Origin: Pseudoalteromonas piscicida
GTDB lineage: Bacteria; Pseudomonadota; Gammaproteobacteria; Enterobacterales; Alteromonadaceae
Reading direction: 5' to 3'
Length of the DNA: 64,000 bases
NCBI RefSeq assembly: GCF_002208135.1
Contig: NZ_CP021647.1
Span: 1,057,501-1,121,500, forward strand
Shown here: positions 25,658-35,107 of the stretch, one piece after another
Numbering within the stretch: the stretch's first letter is position 1
Layout of the letters: each line of letters starts with the position of its first letter
Position numbers and translations under genes: made by a program
Notes under the pieces: model-generated
The model's input: the letters and a program-made list of their open reading frames with translations, nothing else
What the model was told of the DNA's origin: nothing
Database searches by the model: none

Positions 25658-26506
25658 CTACTCTTTACTGGACACCGAACTGCCGACTGAAGCGGTAATT
25701 ACCATAAAAATGGCAAGCCATTGCCAAACAGTTAATAACTCTCCAAGAATTAAAAAGCCAGCCAACGCTGCAACCGCAGGTTCAACGCTCATTAAAATGC
25801 TAAATCCTTGTGCGGGCATTTTTCGAAGCGCTACCATTTCTAGGCTATAAGGCAGGGCGCTGGATAATAAACCAATCGCGATACCTAATGGGATCAGTGA
25901 CCAATCAAGTAGGGCTGCACCTTGAGACACCACGCCAAACGGCACGATAGCAAGGGCTGCAACCGACATGCCAATTGCCACAGTCACCCCGCCGGAGCTT
26001 TCATTGCCTGAGCGCTTACCGTAGAGAATATATCCAGCCCAACAAGCGCCAGCAACCAAGGCCAAAGCAACACCGACTGGGTCTAAACCATTGACATCGC
26101 CAAGATCTGGTAACAATAGCAAGATCCCCAAAATAGCAAATGCAACCCACAAATAATCTCGTTTCCGTTTAGATGAAAACAGTGCTACGGCGAGCGGCCC
26201 GGTAAACTCTAATGCCACACCAATGCCAATAGGGATACGCTCAATGGCATAGTAAAAGGTGATATTCATGCCGCCCAAGCATAGGCCATAAACGATGAGT
26301 GGTCGCCAGTTTGTCGGTATATGACGCCAAGGTTTGAACACCAAGCATAAAATAAGAGCTGAAAATCCAAGGCGATATGCTGTGGTACCCTCAGGCCCAA
26401 CAAACGGAAATAACTGCTTGGCAATAGAGGCACCGGATTGAATGGTGACCATAGCGCAAAGTAGGCATAAAATCGCAATGACAAAGTCGCGGCTAAGTAG
26501 TGGCAT
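25658..26506 (-). CDS. EamA/DMT-family exporter, RhtA-like
   Basis: 282 residues with ten hydrophobic helices in two EamA repeats. Motifs resembling RhtA (threonine/homoserine exporter): SGASIAKQLFP near the start, LEFTGPLAVALFSS in the first repeat and SSALPYSLEMVALRKMP in the second. GGGG precedes the ATG. The window thus holds two putative threonine exporters (this and the ThrE type). The substrate is inferred. Confidence 0.8.
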   Translation of the reverse strand: MPLLSRDFVIAILCLLCAMVTIQSGASIAKQLFPFVGPEGTTAYRLGFSALILCLVFKPWRHIPTNWRPLIVYGLCLGGMNITFYYAIERIPIGIGVALEFTGPLAVALFSSKRKRDYLWVAFAILGILLLLPDLGDVNGLDPVGVALALVAGACWAGYILYGKRSGNESSGGVTVAIGMSVAALAIVPFGVVSQGAALLDWSLIPLGIAIGLLSSALPYSLEMVALRKMPAQGFSILMSVEPAVAALAGFLILGELLTVWQWLAIFMVITASVGSSVSSKE

Positions 26507-26673
26507 TGAGACCCCAATAAGATAAATAACAAGCTTAAAAATGGCGATATAAGGCTAGTCTAATCATGTCTAAATAATGGCTCAATTACTTTTGTATATT
26601 TTATGCCTTTCTTGGTTTTTGAAATGGTTATTTGTTGATTTATTTACTTTTAATTTTCAATGTTTTCTTTTTA

Positions 26674-27474
26674 TTATCGTTCCAATTTTGATTGTGTACT
26701 CAGGTAGTTAAGCCACGCACTTTCATGTCTTTGCATATTTTTATGCTTTTTTGAGCTAAAGTGTGCGAGCTTATCGCTGTCATTGATAAAAGGGCCAGCT
26801 CTACAAATAGTACAGTAATTATCGCCCAAATAATCAGGTACTTTGAGCTTTTCTTTGATGGCGTGAGCTGGGTTAACAGACCAGTAATAGCTAATACCGC
26901 TGGTGTCTTTTACGTGTTTATCACGGTCGACATTACGAATTTGATACTCTGGGAACTGTGAAATCTCAAACCGAGATTGGCCGAGGTAATATTGTTCAAG
27001 TCCGTTGATCAGGCTGCCTTCTAGATTCCACTCAATATAGGGCTTTACGTCCTTTGAGGTAATGACCCCGAGTTGAACGCCGTCAGGGTCAAGTGCATAT
27101 GCCGCTGCGTTTATTAAGAATTCTCGCAGCAATTTCCGATTGAGGCTGTTAACGCTCAAGGTTTGGTTTTGGAAGCTTTCAAATGAATCAAATGCAGGAA
27201 TGAGAGGAAATTGAAAAATAACCGCATCAAAGGCATGCGGCGGCACTTTTTGCCAACAATGCGCCTCAGTGACATCAAATTGAGTCACTACAGTAACCCC
27301 TAAATCATGCAGCTTATCAAAAGCATTATCTTGATATTTATGCTTAAGTTCACTTTCACTGTCGTAAACACTGGCAGTAAGATGGGCTGGTGCAAAATGT
27401 TTTGCTAATGAATATGAGAAGCTTAAATCGCCGTCACCTACGGTAAGAATACGCCAGTTTTTATCGAGTATCAT
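26674..27474 (-). CDS. BMT5-like methyltransferase with C-terminal U1-type zinc finger
   Basis: 266 residues. The N-terminal Rossmann-type domain begins RILTVGDGDLSFSYSLAKHF, the signature of the DUF2431/BMT5-like family that methylates N3 of uridine in eukaryotic 25S rRNA. Later blocks AVIFQFPLI and the DPDGVQLGVI region fit the family. A C2H2 zinc finger follows: Cys221, Cys224, His238, His244 (CxxC-x13-H-x5-H), ending HFSSKKHKNMQ, close to eukaryotic U1/matrin-type RNA-binding fingers. The RNA substrate in bacteria is unknown. It appears to be a single gene. Confidence 0.75.
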   Translation of the reverse strand: MILDKNWRILTVGDGDLSFSYSLAKHFAPAHLTASVYDSESELKHKYQDNAFDKLHDLGVTVVTQFDVTEAHCWQKVPPHAFDAVIFQFPLIPAFDSFESFQNQTLSVNSLNRKLLREFLINAAAYALDPDGVQLGVITSKDVKPYIEWNLEGSLINGLEQYYLGQSRFEISQFPEYQIRNVDRDKHVKDTSGISYYWSVNPAHAIKEKLKVPDYLGDNYCTICRAGPFINDSDKLAHFSSKKHKNMQRHESAWLNYLSTQSKLER

Positions 27475-27520
27475 GTAACAGTCTAAATCAGTAAAAGGAG
27501 GAGTTTATCAAATCCGGCTA

Positions 27521-27760
27521 TTATCTTGTAGCAATTGGCTCTTTTATTAGTTTAAAACCAACTAGACAAAATACACCAGCCAAAAACCAAATTCCTCCAG
27601 CCAGCATTGCAAAACTGGTGGCTTTTTCAGGGAAAACAATGGCTAGCGGCAGTGTAATTGCTCCCCTTACTAAACATAACGTTGAAATAGTAAAGGTGGC
27701 GGGGCGAAGCATTGGTAATGGTTTGATCCACTTGAGGGCGGAAAGTGCGTAGGCGGCCAA
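27521..27760 (-). CDS. Possible small membrane protein, unknown
   Basis: A 79-residue frame from a TTG with two hydrophobic segments (TLCLVRGAITLPLAIVF and FAMLAGGIWFLAGVFCLVGF), ending KLIKEPIATR. The composition looks like a real membrane hairpin, but there is no clear ribosome site and it may be the end of a decayed gene. It begins 13 bases after the stop of the Cys-containing frame upstream. Confidence 0.35.
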   Translation of the reverse strand: MAAYALSALKWIKPLPMLRPATFTISTLCLVRGAITLPLAIVFPEKATSFAMLAGGIWFLAGVFCLVGFKLIKEPIATR

Positions 27761-27772
27761 ACGTACGCAAAG

Positions 27773-28015
27773 TCACTTTAAATACTTCCCCCAGTCTTGT
27801 GCCTGCCATAGCATTTTGTGCGGTTTGGATCGTTGGTTTATCTGTCCGTTTTGCTCGTCAGCTATAAGTTTTCGTTGTGTACCTTTTTGCTCACGTTGAC
27901 GATACGCTAACGCACATAATGGGCACTTAGTATCTTGATGCAGTCCAGAGAGACTAAAAAAAGAACACTTTCCTATTGAAAAGCAGTGGGCACAAGCGAA
28001 ATCAATCAGGCGCAA
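27773..28015 (-). CDS. Possible Cys-containing small protein, unknown
   Basis: An 80-residue frame from a TTG with two Cys pairs (CAHC at residues 8-11 and CPLC near 31-34) and a basic C-terminal half. This could be a short zinc-ribbon protein. It abuts the decayed transposase and may be scrambled DNA. Weak. Confidence 0.25.
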   Translation of the reverse strand: MRLIDFACAHCFSIGKCSFFSLSGLHQDTKCPLCALAYRQREQKGTQRKLIADEQNGQINQRSKPHKMLWQAQDWGKYLK

Positions 28016-28081
28016 GTTTCGCTGCTCTATAGAAGAGCTGTTTACTAAGCACTTGGACTATCGCAATTTATTTTGATCCAG

Positions 28082-28725
28082 CTATAGATAAGCATAATCA
28101 AACTGTTGTTGTTTGACTGCTCTAGGCCGGGTTCCCTTTTTTGCCCAAAGGCGTGTCGTGGTGTTTTGCTGACCAAATCTGGCCTCGTCTTGAAACCAGA
28201 TATCCACGTCATTCAGGTTGATAAATAGCGGGATCGTTTTGATCAATTCCGTTTGCAGTTTTTTTAAAGTCCTGCTGAACTTGTTCGGACTGTTTCGGGT
28301 GGCGAGAGCGGCTAGTTATCCAGCTAAAGCCTAATTTTTCCAATAATTTATAAATCGCATTAGGGTGGTAAGAGACGTTAAATTCATCTTCAATGTATTG
28401 CTTTATACGATACCCTGTCAGCCTACCACCGTTGTCTATTTTGACTGTATTTTTCAATATATTGGAACAGTTGTGTCTGCTGCGCATCGTTTAAATAACA
28501 ACGTTTACCGATAGGTTTTTTAGCGTCAAGGCCAGTGAGCCCCTCGTTAAGGTAGCGCTTCACCCACTCATTTACCATTCTTCTGCTGACATGTAGCATG
28601 GCAGCAATTTGCGTTTTATTGTGGTTATCACGGTAGTGCGCTACCGCTAAATAACGGATCTTTTTACGCGCGTCTTTTTCTGATTTAGCGAACTTGAAAA
28701 GTTCGGCAGAAGTATGAGTATTCAA
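28082..28725 (-). pseudogene. IS630-family transposase, frameshifted and 3'-truncated
   Basis: The first frame (28423-28725, 100 residues) holds the N-terminal helix-turn-helix (KTQIAAMLHVSRRMVNEWVK). A second frame (to 28209) continues with RLTGYRIKQYIEDEFNVSY and YKLLEKLGFSWITSRSRHPK. After that comes DVDIWFQDEARFGQQN, the first catalytic Asp block (WFQDEA) of IS630 DDE transposases, ending at a stop at 28082-28084. At least one frameshift lies near 28430-28460, and the last third with the remaining Asp and Glu is missing. It lies directly before the truncated vgrG and may have caused that truncation. Confidence 0.8.
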
Positions 28726-28778
28726 AGTTTATTTGTCAGTTGGAAAATAAATACAATTAGATCACAAATCATTACTTA

Positions 28779-31211
28779 ATGGTATCAGTAAAGCGCCTCA
28801 CACAATATGCCTGTCGCGGTCAAAAGCAACCGACAGGATTACACTTTCCACTGCTGCCAGACAGTAATGTGCTCATCGGTTGCATGAACAACGACCCTGA
28901 CCAAAGTTACTTGTTAGGGTTTGCCCTTAACGACACCCAACCGTCGGTTGTTACTAGCGCCAATAACACCCAAAACGTGTTGTGCTCTCGCGGCCAAAAC
29001 CTGTTGATGTTTGATGACACCCCAAATACCCCGCATATTGTGTTGCAAACCCTAGCGAGCAATCAGTACTTAGTCTTACATGGGGATAAAAAGCAGCCCT
29101 ATATTCACTGGCTTGCGCAACTTGGTGCGATGAATATTTTTGCGGCCAAAGACATACAACTTGGCAGTGTTAAAAGCGCAATTCGACTACTCACCAATAA
29201 AACCTTTATTGCCAGCGCCAAACAACAACTGGCACTGGAGAGTAAAAAGTCGGTGATTATTGATGCAGCAACCAACCTAGACGTCACCGCCAATCAAATT
29301 GACGTCAGCGCCAAACAAAATTTGACCCTTAAGGCGGGTCGCAGCCATCGCAGTGTTATCCAAAGTGATATAAACCTCAAGGCAGACAATAACCTTACCA
29401 TCACCGCCCCAGCGGGAAGTCAAATCATTCAAAGTCAAGGCAATATCGCAGTAAAAGGCAATGGCTCTGGCAACCTCGCCCTTGCCAATGGTGGCAGTGA
29501 AATCAGTATTGACTCAAGTGGTAACGTCAACATCTTTGCAGACAAGTTACTGACCTTAAAAGGCAAAGCCATGACCGTGTTTGACGGCAGCATGGAGCAA
29601 GATATTGGTGGTAAACAAAGCGCCACGATGCCGAGTGTACCGCAAATTCAAGCCCTCTCTGAGAATGCTCGACTCTCACTGGCCGCCGATGGCGTCGCCA
29701 CCATGATGAGCAGTACCATTGAGTTGTCTTATACCTATCAAGATGGCAGCCCAATTATGGGCGCGCCTTATACCATTCGATTTGCAAACGGCACAGCGCT
29801 GACCGGTAACTTAGATGACAGCGGTAAAGCAAAAATCGAGAATGCCCCGCCCGGTCAATACACCGTGCAATATGGTGAGGATAAACGCGATTACCTGCCA
29901 GAAGATAATCGCCCTAAAAACCCACTGTATGGACAAATCACCCCAGCGCAAGCCGCTGAAATGGTACGCAGCGGCAATACCGCACCACTGATAGAAGCCA
30001 ATGGCATTGCAACTCAAGCAGGTGATTGGTTATGGGGCACACTACAAGGCGACTTTAATCAAAACCCCTCCACGTCACAAATCGTGGTAGGTACCTTGAT
30101 TTCCATGATACCGATTATCGACCAAGTCATGGATTTACGAGATATCACCGCCAATGTCATGTTACTGACTGACGATGATGAAGCCAACGACACTGACGCT
30201 TGGCTGGCCTTTACCCTTACGGGTATTGGTTTGGTGCCAGTAGTGGGCTCAGCAGTCAAAGGCGTAGGTAAGGTTATCTTAAAAAATACTGGAGAATCGC
30301 TCTCTGCTGCGCTTGCCGTTTTACGCAAGCTCGGTAAAGGCGACCCAGTTAAATACCTAAGAGACATCAACTGGCAAGACCTAGGAAAACAATCCGCCAC
30401 GGAAGTAAAAAACATCGTCAAAGGCCTGCGCGATTCACTTGATGACATGTCTACCAGTTGGCACTACGACCTACTGCTTCCAGACGCCGCTATCGAAGGC
30501 ATGCAAGCCACGGTAAAACGCCTAGACGACGTCACCCCCAAAATCGACCAGCATATGCAACAAGCCGCCCAAGAAATCGGACAGCGAGTTAATAAAGCAC
30601 TGGATGAATATCAAGGGGAGTTACCACAGGTTGGCGTTACCAATGTGCCGAAGAAATCTAAAGCGCCGGAGCTTTCAGCTCCAGAAGGAAACGATCTCAA
30701 AGGTGCCCCTGTTAACAAAGTTAATCCGCCATCACGCAAAACGCCTAGTGACTTTACGCAACATAAATCACTAAACCATAGAAAAGCGGCTGCGGGTGAG
30801 TACAATGCCCATCAATTAATGACGGAAAAAGGCTATACACCATTAGGTAAAACCGACGGTAATTTTAAGCCCGGCGAAACTGGTATAGATGGGATCTATT
30901 TACACCCAAATCCACCACCTGATTTTGTGATCACCGAAGCCAAATACAATAAGGCGCGTTTAGGTAAAACTAAAAATGGTAAACAAATGAGTAATGAGTG
31001 GGTAACAGAAAAAAGATTCCCGAAGGTTTGGTTTATCCTAAGTGAGATGATGATGAGCGTACTAATCAATTTGATCGAACAGAAAAACAAAATAGAAGAA
31101 TCGAAATACCAAGAAGGTTTTTTACTTCCTCCCGCAACTGAGAAACAACTTATAAAGCTGCAAGAAAACTCATTAAGATTTTTAAGGGGAAAATATCAGA
31201 CCAGTTTATAG
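28779..31211 (+). pseudogene. vgrG: Truncated evolved VgrG with PD-(D/E)xK nuclease toxin tail
   Basis: 810 codons are open, but the N-terminal 400 or so residues of a type VI secretion VgrG are missing. The frame starts inside the OB-fold (QPTGLHFPLLPDSNVLIG, then DPDQSYLLGFALN and SVVTSANNTQNVL) and runs through the beta-helix repeats to about residue 310. A linker and hydrophobic region (450-500) follow. From about 670 comes a restriction-endonuclease-like toxin domain: GEYNAHQLM, TGIDGIY, PDFVITEAKY, QMSNEWV. That is an E-D-ExK pattern with the QMSxxW motif of polymorphic DNase toxins. The toxin stops abnormally early after TEKRF and runs into what looks like the start of the immunity protein. 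Confidence 0.75.
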
Positions 31212-31510
31212 AATTATTAAAAATTTCAAATGGTTTTTCTGTAAATGGTTTAAACGTGTATGGTACAAACACCTTCGAAAGTCCAATTTATCTTCCAGGT
31301 ATAATTGAAGCCAATGAATCATTTTATGAAGAGTGCTCCCTGAAGCAATTTATTGCATATGCTGATGAAAACATGAGTCGTGTAGTTTTCAATTTGAACA
31401 CCCGACTCTATGCTGTCATAGATAGAGTTACCTGGGAAATAATTGATGAGTATGAAACGTTTGAAGAAGCGTTACTTGCATTAATTGAGGAGAGTTGTGT
31501 GTTTGAATAA
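31050..31510 (+). pseudogene. SUKH/SMI1-type immunity gene, frameshifted
   Basis: The apparent start is one of three consecutive ATGs (31044-31052) after GTGAG, in the same frame as the toxin: MSVLINLIEQKNKIEESKYQ, then TEKQLIKLQENSLRF. A different frame continues after the T5/G4/A4 run at 31180-31194 with FKGKISDQFIELLKISNGF, then NVYGTN and PGIIEANESF, the layout of SUKH (SMI1/KNR4) proteins that neutralise nuclease toxins. It ends at 31510. Joined, the parts give about 155 residues, the usual family length. The frameshift at homopolymers could be decay or a sequencing error. Confidence 0.6.
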
Positions 31511-31539
31511 TGCATACCAACTCAAGATTACATGAAAAG

Positions 31540-31587
31540 TTACCCGCTTTCAATCGGTGACTGCCAGTCTACGTGTTAAGCGGGTAA
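31540..31587. terminator. Long inverted repeat between convergent genes
   Basis: TTACCCGCTT (31540-31549) pairs perfectly with AAGCGGGTAA (31578-31587). Inside lies a second small hairpin, GACT-GCC-AGTC. It lies between the immunity gene and the convergent chemoreceptor, so it may end both transcripts. Confidence 0.5.
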
Positions 31588-31613
31588 ATTGAAAAGCTTT
31601 GTAGTGCTTTTTA

Positions 31614-32696
31614 TCAATGCCCTAGTTGGTCGAGTAAGTCCATCACTTCAACGCTGGCATGTTCCATTTGGTTAAGCTGTTTTACTGCGCCTTGAGAATC
31701 GCCGGCTTTAAACTTTTTCATTGCCTCTACACCAGCTCTATGCACTTCTTTGTGCGGAGCTTCTAGACGTTTGAACGCGTTGTGACTACCAAATTTTTGA
31801 GCGCCATCGCCACTAAACCACTTACCTAAGCGGCACATCGTATGATCGGCAAAGTCGCTGATGTTCTTATGGCTATTACCAATAATAACGTTATATACGT
31901 CTCCTTTCCAAACGACATGATCGAGCTTTACTGTCTGAATAAAGGTTTGAGTAGTAGAGACTAAAATGGTGTCTTTCATTGAGTCACAACAACTTACAAT
32001 CCCTTCGTATTCATCGTTTAGGTGTCCAATACTATCAGATAGCGTGATATTAGACGCTTGGATTTCTTCCACGGCACTCACAGTTGTGTGGGTCGTATCG
32101 ATGATTTTTTTGACCAGATCGGAGACTTCGTTGGCGGATTCATTGGTGTTGGTTGCCAGGGCGCGAACCTCGTCGGCTACAACCGAAAAGCCGCGGCCTG
32201 CTTCACCTGCTCGGGCGGCTTCAATAGCTGCATTAAGTGCTAACAGGTTAGTTTGATCCGAGATTTTCGAAATCGTGGTAACAAACGTATTAATGCTATC
32301 TGCCATCTGTGATAGACCTGAAATATTGGTGGTCATCCTGTCCATATTGCCGCCAAGCTGCTCCATTCCCGCAAGTATTTTACGCAGCGCGGTTTCAGAT
32401 TTAGAAAAGGCGGAGTTCACTTGTTCAATGGAATGGCTTTCTTCTTCGATACTCATAAAGCTTGCAAGAACAGTTTCACGGATCCCTTGTACTTGGCTTA
32501 ACCCAGTCAATGCACACTGCAGTAGCTGATTATCAGTATTATCATTGAGTGCCGCTTGTGAAGTTACAACTTCTTGTTTTAAAGACTCATTTTCAGCAGT
32601 TAACTGTGCATTAGCGTGCTTTAAACTGGCGATTTCTTGCTGGGCTTGTAATAAGGCTTGTTGGGTTTCATTGTTTGTAAATAGTTTTGCAAACAC
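31614..32696 (-). CDS. Soluble chemoreceptor with C-terminal zinc-binding CZB domain
   Basis: 360 residues with no membrane helix. It has an N-terminal coiled coil (residues 10-50), a methyl-accepting signalling hairpin with the tip sequence [20 protein letters not shown] followed by [15 protein letters not shown], then a CZB domain (about 255-345). The zinc ligands of CZB are visible: His in KLDHVVWK, His and Cys in [11 protein letters not shown], His in [12 protein letters not shown]-only receptors sense zinc or oxidants such as hypochlorite. The start is GTG with GGGAAG upstream. It is followed on the strand by a hairpin and preceded by a GGDEF gene, suggesting signalling context. Confidence 0.88.
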   Translation of the reverse strand: MFAKLFTNNETQQALLQAQQEIASLKHANAQLTAENESLKQEVVTSQAALNDNTDNQLLQCALTGLSQVQGIRETVLASFMSIEEESHSIEQVNSAFSKSETALRKILAGMEQLGGNMDRMTTNISGLSQMADSINTFVTTISKISDQTNLLALNAAIEAARAGEAGRGFSVVADEVRALATNTNESANEVSDLVKKIIDTTHTTVSAVEEIQASNITLSDSIGHLNDEYEGIVSCCDSMKDTILVSTTQTFIQTVKLDHVVWKGDVYNVIIGNSHKNISDFADHTMCRLGKWFSGDGAQKFGSHNAFKRLEAPHKEVHRAGVEAMKKFKAGDSQGAVKQLNQMEHASVEVMDLLDQLGH

Positions 32697-32870
32697 GTTA
32701 TCTTCCCTTGTAACTTGATATTAACGCAAGCTTAGCAATCATTGGAACATAGTGCTAGCGCTTTCGGCTTTAAAAAACTTATAAATTTAGAGAAGTTAGC
32801 ACAGAGTTTGGATTGGATTGTGATGCTTACAGCGCCATTGAAGTTTAGTCAATAAATCAATGCAGAAGTA

Positions 32871-33713
32871 CTACCCTCTAGCGCTAGATCTGAGTGATTT
32901 ACCGCGTTTATCGCCATACATATGCTCATCGGCTTCATGAATGAGCTGATCTGCTTGTTTAGCCGGGTCGACTTTGACCATTCCAATACTGACGTTAATT
33001 TTGTAATCGAGTAATCCATTTAATAATGCCGCTCTTACTTCGTCTGTATCTGGAAGCACAGTATTAATATAGACAATAAATTCGTCACCACCGATACGAA
33101 AGCTGTAGTCTAAGCCAAAGTAATCTTTCATATTCTGGGTAAATTTAATCAAAACTTCGTCACCAATATGGTGACCATAGTTGTCATTAACTTGCTTAAA
33201 ATTATCCAAGTCGAGGTAGAGTAGCCATTGATTATCAAAGCGATGTGTTTTCAGCCCTTCAAAACAAGCGCGACGGCTTCCTACGCCTGTCATCGCATCG
33301 TGGTTAGCTTCATATCGCATCCGCTCTTCTAACAATTTTCTTCTTTCTACTTCTTTTTTTAGTTCTGCGATGCTGGCTCTTTTATTGGTGATCATGCAGT
33401 AAAAACCAAAGCTGATGAGTAAAAAACCGATATTTTTCAAAGAAGTGTCAAAATTAAGTAAGGGAATGGAAAAACCGTTGGTAAAATTATCAATAATATC
33501 AAGGAGTAGCCCCGCACAATACACAAGTAGGGCAAGGCGCAAAAACGGGTTAGCGATTTCTCTGGTGATCAAATTAAATAAAGTGAAAGAAATACCAAAC
33601 CAGAACAACTCTTCGTAGCTCTCGTATTCGTAATGACCGGCATAGTACATGTAGCCACCAAAAAGAATGATGGCTATCCATATAATTAATGGTGGCAATG
33701 CGGCTTTGATCAA
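32871..33713 (-). CDS. Membrane diguanylate cyclase (GGDEF)
   Basis: 280 residues. The first 125 contain about five to six membrane helices; a coiled linker (IAELKKEVERRKLLEERM) leads to a GGDEF domain (about 138-278). The active site is intact (FRIGGDEFIVYI) and the DGC substrate loop DLDNFKQVNDNYGH is canonical, so it should make cyclic di-GMP. The inhibitory RxxD site five residues upstream lacks its Arg (FGLD), so product feedback is probably absent. The start is a TTG with a weak ribosome site and is provisional. Confidence 0.85.
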   Translation of the reverse strand: MIKAALPPLIIWIAIILFGGYMYYAGHYEYESYEELFWFGISFTLFNLITREIANPFLRLALLVYCAGLLLDIIDNFTNGFSIPLLNFDTSLKNIGFLLISFGFYCMITNKRASIAELKKEVERRKLLEERMRYEANHDAMTGVGSRRACFEGLKTHRFDNQWLLYLDLDNFKQVNDNYGHHIGDEVLIKFTQNMKDYFGLDYSFRIGGDEFIVYINTVLPDTDEVRAALLNGLLDYKINVSIGMVKVDPAKQADQLIHEADEHMYGDKRGKSLRSSARG

Positions 33714-33722
33714 ATTACTTTG

Positions 33723-33773
33723 GCTTCTGATGCTTCAGTTATCTTTAGTTATAGTTAACTGAGCTTCAGAAGC
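33723..33773. other. Long imperfect hairpin
   Basis: GCTTCTGA (33723-33730) pairs with TCAGAAGC (33766-33773), and an inner TCAGTTA/TAACTGA (33735-33741 with 33756-33762) extends it. It sits between the DUF3429 stop and the GGDEF start on the same strand. No U-run follows, so it may be a processing or stability element. Confidence 0.45.
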
Positions 33774-33780
33774 AAGTCAC

Positions 33781-34203
33781 TTATGCACTTAACTCAAGCG
33801 CTTGAGCAATCATAAATAGATGACTAACAAAGACTAGGGAAGTCAGTACCGTTCGCATTTTTTGATAGTCTTTATGATAGTCACCCCAGCGAGACGAGCT
33901 GCGCTCTATAAAATATACAAGCCAATATGAGGTGGCGAGGTATAAGAGCAGCCATTGTGGTGCTGCCACACTGAGTAATGGGTAAGGGATCACGACAATT
34001 ACGGCCAATATTGCTTGTTTGTAGGTTTGCTCTTCTGGACGCCATAAACTTCCGGCCATAAAGGCTAGAATCCCCAGACTGTAAAATTGAAAAGCATGAA
34101 GCACGTCACTTGATGCACCAGTCATTAGTGTCCATGCGACACACGCTAAGAAGGGAAGAAAGCCAAAGTAACCAAGTTGAATATGATTGAAGTACGGGTG
34201 CAT
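33781..34203 (-). CDS. DUF3429 membrane protein
   Basis: 140 residues with about five hydrophobic helices. The segments LGYFGFLPFLACVAW, LGILAFMAGSLW and YFIERSSSRWGDYHKDYQKM match DUF3429, a small inner-membrane family of unknown function common in marine gammaproteobacteria. Either the GTG at 34207-34209 or the ATG at 34201-34203 could start it; the ATG is better placed after AGAG. It is the gene before the GGDEF gene on the same strand. Confidence 0.7.
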   Translation of the reverse strand: MHPYFNHIQLGYFGFLPFLACVAWTLMTGASSDVLHAFQFYSLGILAFMAGSLWRPEEQTYKQAILAVIVVIPYPLLSVAAPQWLLLYLATSYWLVYFIERSSSRWGDYHKDYQKMRTVLTSLVFVSHLFMIAQALELSA

Positions 34204-34431
34204 AGTCACGCTCTGTCTAATAAATTGCTTGGATCATACCGTAATTATCTTATTTTTATACTCTTACGCTGATTTAGTTGATCACTTGAAAGAGAGTTAT
34301 CAGTTTTTTCGATTGCAGTGATTCAAACAATCCATTTTATTTAATAATCACTTCCCCTTATCTTTGTACTCAAGCCAAGGCGAACAGTAATCGCCGACAT
34401 TATTTTAAACTCAACAACAGTGAGGAAAGCG

Positions 34432-35001
34432 ATGAGCACTTCATTAATCAATACTAAAATTCAACCATTCAACGCAACGGCATACCACGGTGGCGACTTT
34501 ATAGAAGTTTCTGAGCAAGACCTACTTGGTAAATGGTCAATCGTATTCTTCTACCCAGCCGATTTCACTTTTGTATGTCCAACAGAGCTTGGAGACTTAG
34601 CTGACTACTATGCACAGCTACAAGAAATGGGTGTCGAAGTTTACTCTGTCTCAACAGACACGCACTTCACGCACAAAGCTTGGCACGATGCGTCAGACAC
34701 CATTAAGAAGATCCAATTCCCAATGATTGGTGACCCAACAGGCCGTATTACTCGTAACTTCGGTGTGATGATCGAAGAAGAAGGTCTAGCACTTCGCGGT
34801 ACTTTTGTTATCAACCCTGAGGGTGAAATCAAAGTTATCGAAACGCATGACCTAGGTATTGGTCGCAGCGCCAAAGAGCTAGTACGTAAAGTGCAAGCAG
34901 CTCAATACATCGCATCTCACGATGGTGAAGTATGTCCAGCTTCTTGGCAGCCAGGTGAAGAAACACTAGCACCTTCACTAGACCTAGTTGGTAAAATCTA
35001 A
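34432..35001 (+). CDS. ahpC: Alkyl hydroperoxide reductase subunit C (peroxiredoxin)
   Basis: 189 residues from the ATG at 34432 (GAGGAAAGCG upstream; the GTG 12 bases earlier is the edge of the open frame). A typical 2-Cys peroxiredoxin of the AhpC class: peroxidatic Cys49 in FTFVCPTE and resolving Cys168 in GEVCPASW near the C-terminus. It reduces peroxides and is recycled by AhpF encoded 106 bases downstream. I looked for an OxyR site upstream and found none convincing. A hairpin without a T-run separates it from ahpF. Confidence 0.97.
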   Translation: MSTSLINTKIQPFNATAYHGGDFIEVSEQDLLGKWSIVFFYPADFTFVCPTELGDLADYYAQLQEMGVEVYSVSTDTHFTHKAWHDASDTIKKIQFPMIGDPTGRITRNFGVMIEEEGLALRGTFVINPEGEIKVIETHDLGIGRSAKELVRKVQAAQYIASHDGEVCPASWQPGEETLAPSLDLVGKI

Positions 35002-35010
35002 CTTGTCAAC

Positions 35011-35031
35011 GGGAGTGCCGCATGCACTCCC
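35011..35031 (+). other. Intergenic hairpin between ahpC and ahpF
   Basis: GGGAGTGC-CGCAT-GCACTCCC, a perfect 8-bp stem without a following T-run. It may stabilise ahpC mRNA or partly stop transcription, giving more AhpC than AhpF. Confidence 0.6.
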
Positions 35032-35107
35032 ATCTCAACCATCTAGATGAATCAAACTCATCGTTTTTGCGAATTTTTACTGTAGTTTCTGCAGAGGGTT
35101 ACCTTAT

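Noticed and set aside
27627..27809. 60-codon - strand frame overlapping the small membrane frame
   Set aside because: Composition is not protein-like, and it overlaps two more plausible frames.
34210..34431. OxyR binding site before ahpC
   Set aside because: Only a loose GATTG...CAATC dyad is present, not the spaced ATAG/CTAT pattern.
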